NCBI RefSeq assembly: GCF_030269765.1
Contig: NZ_BSTX01000002.1
Span: forward strand, 186,001-250,000
Length of the DNA: 64,000 nt
DNA from: Actinorhabdospora filicis
Lineage (GTDB): Bacteria; Actinomycetota; Actinomycetes; Mycobacteriales; Micromonosporaceae
Direction: 5' to 3'
The number at the start of each line of letters is the position of its first letter. Position 1 is the first letter of the stretch. The notes under the pieces were generated by a model. That model was not told where the DNA came from. It did not search any database and saw only the letters and a list, made by a program, of their open reading frames with translations. The translations under genes and the position numbers were made by a program. Shown piece by piece: positions 59,081 through 64,000 of this stretch.

Positions 59081-60247
59081 ATGCGCCGGGACGAGGGACG
59101 CTGGCCGCTGCCGGTCACCGTCGGCCCGCACCTGCTCCTCCTCCTGCTCGCCGGGTTCACCGCCGCCGCCGGACCGGCCGGCGCCGCGCTGGCCGTCGAC
59201 CTCGGCCTCTGCGCCCTGGCCGCGGCCTGCTTCGCCGCGCTGGCGCTGCGCCCGGCCTGGCGCACGCGGCAGGCGACGGCGATCGCGCTGATGGCCGTCC
59301 TCGTCACCGTCACCGGCGTGCTCGTGCTGCGCCACCCCTGGTTCGGGTTCCTCACCCCCGCCGCCTACGTCTACGCCTTCCGTGTCCCGGACTGGCCCTG
59401 GCGGGTCTACGGCGTCGCCCTGGTGGCCGTCTCGGCCGGGATCGCCCAGGGCCACGACCTCGACCCCGTCACCCTCGCGATCGTCATCGCCGCCAACGTC
59501 GCCCCCATGTGCGCCTTCGCCGTCGTCGCCCATCGCGGCGAGCTGCGCGGCGAGGAACGCGACCGCGCGCTGGAGCAGGCCCGCCAGGCCAACCGGGAGA
59601 ACGCCGCCCTGCACGAGCGGCTGCTGGCGCAGGCGCGTGACGTGGCCGTCCGCGAGGAGCGGCAGCGCATGGCCCGCGAAATCCACGACACCCTCGCCCA
59701 GGGACTCACCGGCATCGTCAGCCAGCTCCGCGCCGCCGAGACCGCCGGGGACGCCTGGCGCGCCCACGTCGCCACCGCCACCGCGCTCGCCCGCGAGAGC
59801 CTGACCGAGGCGCGCCGCTCGGTGCACGCGCTGCGCCCCGAACCGCTGGACACGGCGCGGCTGGGAGAGGCCCTCGCCGCGCTCGCCGAGCGCTGGTCGG
59901 CCCGTCACGGCGTCCCGGTGCGCGCCGCCACCACCGGCACGGTGCGCCCGATCGGGCCCGAGGCCGAGGCGGCGTTGCTGCGGATCGCGCAGGAGGCGCT
60001 GGCCAACGTCGCCCGGCACGCGCGGGCGAGGATGGTGGGCGTGACGCTGTCCTATTTGGAGCGGGAGGTGGCCGTGGACGTCCGCGACGACGGCGAGGGC
60101 TTCGATCCGGCCGCCTCGCACGGTGGTTTCGGGCTGATCGCGATGCGGCAGCGCGCCGAGGCCCTCTCGGGGAGCCTCGACGTGGAGTCCGAGCTTGGGC
60201 ACGGCACCGGGATCTCCGCCCGCGTTCCCCTGGAGGCTTGCGCATGA
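59081..60247 (+). CDS. NarL-type sensor histidine kinase
   Basis: 388 aa. About five membrane helices in residues 12-150, a coiled coil (EERDRALEQARQANRENAALHERL), HisKA_3 with MAREIHDTLAQGLTGIV and HATPase (RIAQEALANVARHARA; GGFGLIAMRQRAEALSG). No extracellular domain. ATGA overlap with its response regulator. Signal unknown. It is separate in sequence from the kinase at 28505. Confidence 0.91.
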   Translation: MRRDEGRWPLPVTVGPHLLLLLLAGFTAAAGPAGAALAVDLGLCALAAACFAALALRPAWRTRQATAIALMAVLVTVTGVLVLRHPWFGFLTPAAYVYAFRVPDWPWRVYGVALVAVSAGIAQGHDLDPVTLAIVIAANVAPMCAFAVVAHRGELRGEERDRALEQARQANRENAALHERLLAQARDVAVREERQRMAREIHDTLAQGLTGIVSQLRAAETAGDAWRAHVATATALARESLTEARRSVHALRPEPLDTARLGEALAALAERWSARHGVPVRAATTGTVRPIGPEAEAALLRIAQEALANVARHARARMVGVTLSYLEREVAVDVRDDGEGFDPAASHGGFGLIAMRQRAEALSGSLDVESELGHGTGISARVPLEACA

Positions 60248-60885
60248 AGGCCATCACGCTGGTGATCGCCGATGACCACCCGGTCGTCCGCGACGGGCTG
60301 TCGGCGATGTTCGCCCGCGACCCCGCCTTCGCGGTGCTCGGGGAGGCCGCCGACGGCGCCGAGGCCGTCCGCCTCGCCCTCGACCTGCGTCCCGATGTGG
60401 TGCTGATGGACCTGCGCATGCCCGGCCTGGACGGCGCGGGCGCCATCCGCGAGCTGGCCGCGCGCGGCGGCACCGCCCGTGTGCTGGTGCTGTCCACGTA
60501 CGACACCGACGCGCACGTGCTGCCCGCGATCGAGGCCGGGGCGGTCGGCTACCTGCTCAAGGACGCCCCGCGCGAGGAGCTGCTGCGCGGCGTCCGCGCC
60601 GCCGCCCGGGGCGAGGCGGTGCTGGCGCCCTCGGTGGCGGCGCTGCTGATGGACCGCGTCCGCAAGCCCGCGCCCGGGCCGCTGAGCGCGCGCGAGCTGG
60701 AGGTGCTGAGGCTGGTCGCCGACGGGGCGAGCAACCGCGAGGCGGCGTCGCGGCTGTTCCTGACCGAGGCGACGGTGAAGTCGCATCTGCTCAATGTGTA
60801 CGCCAAGCTCGGCGTCAACGACCGGGCGGCGGCCGTCGCCGAGGCCTACGAGCGTGGGCTGCTGCGGGCCCGGGGACCGTCCTAG
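60244..60885 (+). CDS. NarL/FixJ-family response regulator
   Basis: 213 aa. Receiver with VIADDHPVVRDGL, Asp in VVLMDLRMPG, Lys in GYLLKDAPR. LuxR helix-turn-helix: LSARELEVLRLVADGASNREAASRL, then ATVKSHLLNVYAKLGV. Partner of the upstream kinase. Its TAG stop shares a CTAG with the convergent HIT-like gene. Confidence 0.92.
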   Translation: MKAITLVIADDHPVVRDGLSAMFARDPAFAVLGEAADGAEAVRLALDLRPDVVLMDLRMPGLDGAGAIRELAARGGTARVLVLSTYDTDAHVLPAIEAGAVGYLLKDAPREELLRGVRAAARGEAVLAPSVAALLMDRVRKPAPGPLSARELEVLRLVADGASNREAASRLFLTEATVKSHLLNVYAKLGVNDRAAAVAEAYERGLLRARGPS

Positions 60886-61349
60886 AGCCGGTCGAGTTCG
60901 GCGCCGATGGCCTCGCGCAGGACGTCGTGGCGCGCGGCGAGCGCGAACTCCTCATCGCGCCACCGCTCGGGCGGGTACAGCCAGACGGGCTTGCCGACCA
61001 GCTCGGGCGGTTCCCAGTCGTAGCGCGGCCAGATGTGGGCGTGCAGGAACGGGTCGGTGTTGCCCAGGATCTCCAGGTTCACCCGCCGGAAGGCGGGGTC
61101 GAGCCGTTTGCAGGCGCGCTCGACGGCCTCGCCGAGCCGGTCCATGTCGGACAGGAACGCCATCCGCTCAGGCCGGGGCAGGTCGGTGAGGCGCTGCGCG
61201 TGGGCGTCGTCGGTGAGCAGGACGCAGTAGCCGGGCAGGAACTGGACGTCGCCGATCACCGCGAAGCCCGCGTCCAGGCGCCGGAGCACGGTGGGGTTTT
61301 CCCCGCGTAGGGTGCTGCCGATCCGGTCGGCTCGCCAGTCGTCGCTCAT
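60882..61349 (-). CDS. HIT-like nucleotide hydrolase family protein
   Basis: 155 aa from ATG 61349. HIT-type signature near residue 105: FLHAHIWPRYDWEP (H-x-H-x-x-P-R variant of HxHxHxx); strand-turn VIGDVQFLPGYCVLL resembles the substrate-binding start of HIT proteins. It may hydrolyse or transfer nucleotide phosphoesters. The triad His set is incomplete compared with HINT/FHIT, so the reaction is uncertain. Confidence 0.72.
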   Translation of the reverse strand: MSDDWRADRIGSTLRGENPTVLRRLDAGFAVIGDVQFLPGYCVLLTDDAHAQRLTDLPRPERMAFLSDMDRLGEAVERACKRLDPAFRRVNLEILGNTDPFLHAHIWPRYDWEPPELVGKPVWLYPPERWRDEEFALAARHDVLREAIGAELDRL

Positions 61350-61382
61350 GCGCACGAACGCTACCCGGCCATGATCGACTTG

Positions 61383-61859
61383 TCATATGCCGATCGGCAC
61401 GGCCTCGATCCAGCACTCCTCGACGTGTTCGGCCATCAGGGCACGGGCGTCCTCGGCGTCGGACCGGTTGATGAAGACCCCGGCCGCGCGGACCTCCAGT
61501 CGTTTACGGGCCGGATTCTGGTAGGCGTTGGTCATCAGCACGAACACCGACCGGCCGTATCTGGTCGGACCGGAAGGGCGTGGGTCGGGCGAGCGCAGGG
61601 CCGCGATGACGTCGGCGCCGGAGGCCAGCTCCAGGCCGCTACTGGCGTACCGGAGCGGAGTCGCCGGCCAATCCGGCCAGAGCGTGTCCGGCGGGTTGAA
61701 GAGGCTCTGCTGTACATCGGGCATCACGCCCTCACGCCAAGAGACGAAGTAGGCGATGACGGATCCACTGCGGGCCGCACCGTCGACTATGAACACCTGC
61801 GAGTCGGCGCGAACAGGACGGAGTCCCGTGGCTGCCGCCTCGGCTCTCCTGTCGGGCAT
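61383..61859 (-). CDS. Hypothetical protein, 158 aa
   Basis: Soluble, without signal peptide. SQVFIVDGAARSGSVIAYFVSW in the N-terminal third and RKRLEVRAAGVFINRSDAEDARALM near the end look like an alpha/beta domain. No family recognised. It lies between two minus-strand genes with short spacers. Confidence 0.6.
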   Translation of the reverse strand: MPDRRAEAAATGLRPVRADSQVFIVDGAARSGSVIAYFVSWREGVMPDVQQSLFNPPDTLWPDWPATPLRYASSGLELASGADVIAALRSPDPRPSGPTRYGRSVFVLMTNAYQNPARKRLEVRAAGVFINRSDAEDARALMAEHVEECWIEAVPIGI

Positions 61860-61919
61860 CCGCAGAGCATAGGGCGGCCGCGGCGGGGGCGGCGAGGGAG
61901 TCTCACCCGGCCCGAGCCG

Positions 61920-62417
61920 TCACCGCAGGTCGCGCCGGTGCCGGACCTCGGCCAGCCCGCGCCAGGGCCGGGTCGCGTCCTCGACGGCGAAGCCGGAGCG
62001 CTCGTAGAAGCGCCGCGCCGGTGCGTACCGCTCCAGCGCCCAGACCACGCAGCCGGTGTAGCCCTGCGCGCGCAGCCATGTCACGGCGTCGTCGAGCAGG
62101 AGGCGCCCGGCACCGCGTCCCTGTGCCTCGGGGTGCACGTAGAGGGCCAGCAGCACACCGGTGCCCTCCGGCTCGTTCTCCTCGGGCGGTCCGCTCCACG
62201 CGAAGCCCAGGACCCCGGTCTCGCCCTCGGCGACGGCGACCCGCTGCCGGGCGTCGGCGGCCGCGCGCGACCAGTTGAGCGCCGTGCGCGCCAGGTCCAG
62301 GCCCGCCACGACGTCGGGGATCCACTCCCCGTAGGTGGCCTGCCAGGTGGTCTTCTGCACCGCCGCGATGGCCATGCCGTCGTCTGGATCCGCCGCGCGC
62401 ACCGTGATCGGGCCCAT
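61920..62417 (-). CDS. GNAT acetyltransferase
   Basis: 165 aa from ATG 62417 behind GGAGGAGG. GNAT fold: AAVQKTTWQATYGEWIPD, acetyl-CoA loop ALYVHPEAQGRGAGRLLLDDA, ERYAPARRFYERSGF at the end. Protein or small-molecule N-acetylation; substrate unknown. It lies downstream of the MFS gene on the same strand (19 bp), so the two are probably co-transcribed. Confidence 0.9.
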   Translation of the reverse strand: MGPITVRAADPDDGMAIAAVQKTTWQATYGEWIPDVVAGLDLARTALNWSRAAADARQRVAVAEGETGVLGFAWSGPPEENEPEGTGVLLALYVHPEAQGRGAGRLLLDDAVTWLRAQGYTGCVVWALERYAPARRFYERSGFAVEDATRPWRGLAEVRHRRDLR

Positions 62418-62436
62418 CACGCCTCCTCCCCATCGG

Positions 62437-63702
62437 CTAGGTGAAAGCTACCGCTCCCGGCTCGACGACGTCGCGGCCGATCCCGGCCGCCAGCAACGGG
62501 ATCACCGCGATGAGCATGACGACGGCGGCGATCAGCAACATGGACCGACTGCCCAGCGCGGCACCACCGAGCCCACCGGCCATGGCCCCCAGTGGCAGCG
62601 ACGCGTAGACGAGGAACCGCCGCGCGGCGTTGACGCGGCCGAGCAGGCCGGGAGGCGTCGCCAGCTGACGCATGGTCAGCTGGCCGATGGTATAGACCGC
62701 GCCGGAGAGTCCACCGACGAACTGCCCCACCCCGACCACCACGGCCGGTGCCGTCCCGAATGGCGCGGCCAGCAGCCCGATCGCCGCCGCGCCGGTGAGG
62801 ACGGCGGTGATCACCGAGCGTCCGAACCCGAAGCGCCGCGCCACCCGGTCGGCGAGCAGGCCACCGAGGATCCCGCCGACACCGGCGGTCACGGCCAGGA
62901 GCCCGACCGTCGCGGCGGTGAAGTGCAGCTCGCGGACGAGCGCGAGCACCAGCGACGCGTCGCGCATCGCCACCGCGAAGGCCCCGAGGCCCGAGGACAG
63001 GCACAGGGCGACGAGCACGCGGTCCTTGAGGACGTGGGCGAGGCCGCTTCTGATGTCGCCGAGGACTCCCCGCCGTCCGGTGATTCTCGCGGCGGCGAGT
63101 TCCGGGGAGCGCAGGAAGAGCAGCAGGAGGCCGGAGAGGAGATAGGAGACGGCATCGACGGCGACCGCGAAGGCCGCTCCGATGAGCTGGACGAGTCCGC
63201 CGCCCAGGCCGCTTCCGGCGATGGCGGCGGCCGAGCCGTTGACCGCGATCGCGCTGTTGCCCGCGGCGAGCAGGCGCGGCGGCAGGACCTTCGGGACGGT
63301 CGAGGCCGAGGCGAGGTCGTAGACCACCGTCTGCGCCTGCACGAGGAAGACCACGCCGTACAGGACCGGCATCGACAGCAGGCCGAGCAGCCCGAGGATG
63401 GGCACGAGGCCCAGGCAGAGCGCCCGGCCGAAGTCGGTCAGGATCAGCACGGCCCGCTGCGGCGCCCGGTCGACGAGGACCCCGGCGGGCAGGCTGAGTA
63501 GGACGTGCGGCAGCGCGCTGACGGCGGTCAGGGCACCGATCGCGGCGGGGGAGGCGTGCAGGGTGACGGCGGCCAGGAGTGGGATGGCCAGGCCGGTGAT
63601 GCCCGAGCCGAGGGATGAGATGAGGTGGGCGCCCCACAGCCGCCTGAAGGCGGGCGAGCCCCGTAGCGCGGATGGCCTGCGTGGTCGGTTCACCGTGAGC
63701 AC
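62437..63702 (-). CDS. MFS exporter (12-TMS)
   Basis: 421 aa, about 12 membrane helices. SLPAGVLVDRAPQRAVLI is the motif-A loop between TMS2 and 3; the second half has a related loop GLLADRVARRFGFGRSV. Similar in layout to macrolide-efflux-like MFS (MefA/DHA3). Co-directional with the GNAT gene, so the pair could form an export/acetylation resistance module; inferred only. Confidence 0.87.
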   Translation of the reverse strand: MLTVNRPRRPSALRGSPAFRRLWGAHLISSLGSGITGLAIPLLAAVTLHASPAAIGALTAVSALPHVLLSLPAGVLVDRAPQRAVLILTDFGRALCLGLVPILGLLGLLSMPVLYGVVFLVQAQTVVYDLASASTVPKVLPPRLLAAGNSAIAVNGSAAAIAGSGLGGGLVQLIGAAFAVAVDAVSYLLSGLLLLFLRSPELAAARITGRRGVLGDIRSGLAHVLKDRVLVALCLSSGLGAFAVAMRDASLVLALVRELHFTAATVGLLAVTAGVGGILGGLLADRVARRFGFGRSVITAVLTGAAAIGLLAAPFGTAPAVVVGVGQFVGGLSGAVYTIGQLTMRQLATPPGLLGRVNAARRFLVYASLPLGAMAGGLGGAALGSRSMLLIAAVVMLIAVIPLLAAGIGRDVVEPGAVAFT

Positions 63703-63755
63703 CCCCGTCCGGATCAGGGGACGAGTCTCCCCGATTCAGCGGAGGTGATCAAGGC

Positions 63756-64000
63756 TCAGAACTCGACGCCCTCGTCCTCCAGGAACTTCTGCGGGTCGAG
63801 GTAGCCGCCGTCGATGGTCACCTCGAAGTGCAGGTGCGGGCCGGTGCTGTCGCCGGTCGATCCGGCGCGGCCGATCAGGTCGCCGACCTTGACCTCGTCG
63901 CCGGCTTCGACGTCGAGGGCGGAGAAGTGCCCGTAGAGGGTCTGGACGCCGTCGGCGTGCTTGATGACCACGCAGTTGCCGTAGCCGCCGTAGCGCTGGG
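63756..64000 (-). CDS. M23-family metallopeptidase, C-terminal end (5' part outside window)
   Basis: The frame is open to the window edge. YGHFSAL and GPHLHFEV are the LytM/M23 motifs; the HxH pair holds zinc. It cuts peptidoglycan cross-links or acts as a regulator of amidases. Preceding residues RYGGYGNCVVIKHADGVQT fit the domain core. Export signal and N-terminal domains are not visible. Confidence 0.85.
   Translation of the reverse strand, partial: QRYGGYGNCVVIKHADGVQTLYGHFSALDVEAGDEVKVGDLIGRAGSTGDSTGPHLHFEVTIDGGYLDPQKFLEDEGVEF

Noticed and set aside
1-64000. tRNA, rRNA, CRISPR and insertion sequences
   Set aside because: I scanned for T-loop-like GGTTCGAnTCC, regularly spaced repeats and transposase motifs and found none I could support. 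A covariance-model scan would be decisive.
1-64000. Frequent TGTGGAC / GTCCACA words as a possible regulatory or uptake motif
   Set aside because: Most lie in coding frames as Asp-Val-Asp or Val-Asp codons and show no consistent position relative to genes. A counting test against codon-shuffled sequence would settle it.

Overview
The window comes from a high-GC Gram-positive actinomycete. The evidence is strong third-position G/C bias, many GTG starts, 4-nt ATGA/GTGA gene overlaps, several giant SARP/AfsR and LAL-type LuxR regulators, secreted beta-trefoil and FG-GAP proteins, a ClpP pair with a ClgR/PopR-like regulator, and an actinomycete-type vanHAX cassette. A Streptosporangiales-like genus is my guess; no rRNA or single-copy marker is present to fix it. 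No tRNA, rRNA, CRISPR array or insertion sequence was recognised.

Layout. 1-12 kb: a cut-off ROK regulator, a HEAT-repeat protein, a SARP-type STAND regulator, two tandem alpha/beta hydrolases, a LAL-type LuxR regulator diverging from an SDR, an unknown 133-aa protein and a DHA2-type MFS exporter. 12-14 kb: a secreted NucA/NucB-like nuclease fused to a ricin-type lectin. 14-19 kb, all on the minus strand: an apparent three-gene RiPP locus (43-aa precursor, HExxH peptide hydroxylase with a C-terminal PqqD-like domain, SAM methyltransferase). It sits directly downstream of an AfsR-like regulator whose frame is interrupted by one TGA, and a SARP-type direct repeat lies before the precursor. 19-24 kb: another SARP regulator and a secreted FG-GAP protein. 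24-30 kb: quinone oxidoreductase, MFS exporter and divergent MarR regulator, a small membrane pair, and a NarL-type two-component system.

30-38 kb: an unknown FELE-motif protein, a membrane protein, two coupled ClpP paralogues with a convergent ClgR/PopR-like regulator, a haloalkane dehalogenase, an XRE regulator diverging from an alpha/beta hydrolase, a SHOCT membrane protein and an SDR. 38-41 kb: an ACP - cytochrome P450 - fatty-acyl-AMP ligase operon. 41-46 kb: an EF-hand protein, a lipoprotein, a short prolyl-tRNA synthetase, and a TetR regulator diverging from an aldo/keto reductase with two operators between them. 46-51 kb: a Cys-rich 77-aa peptide gene and an APH-family kinase separated by a hairpin, a secreted beta-helix protein and a SpoIIE-type phosphatase.

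50.7-57.5 kb is a complete glycopeptide-resistance island: vanY diverges from vanR-vanS, and vanH-vanA-vanX converge on vanS. A bicovalent-FAD oxidase resembling the hexose oxidases of lipoglycopeptide clusters diverges from vanH. The vanR and vanH/oxidase promoter regions share one sequence signature, suggesting common VanR control. 57.5-64 kb: GNAT enzymes, an SMC-like ATPase, a second NarL-type two-component system, a HIT-like protein, an MFS exporter and the 3' end of an M23 peptidase gene.
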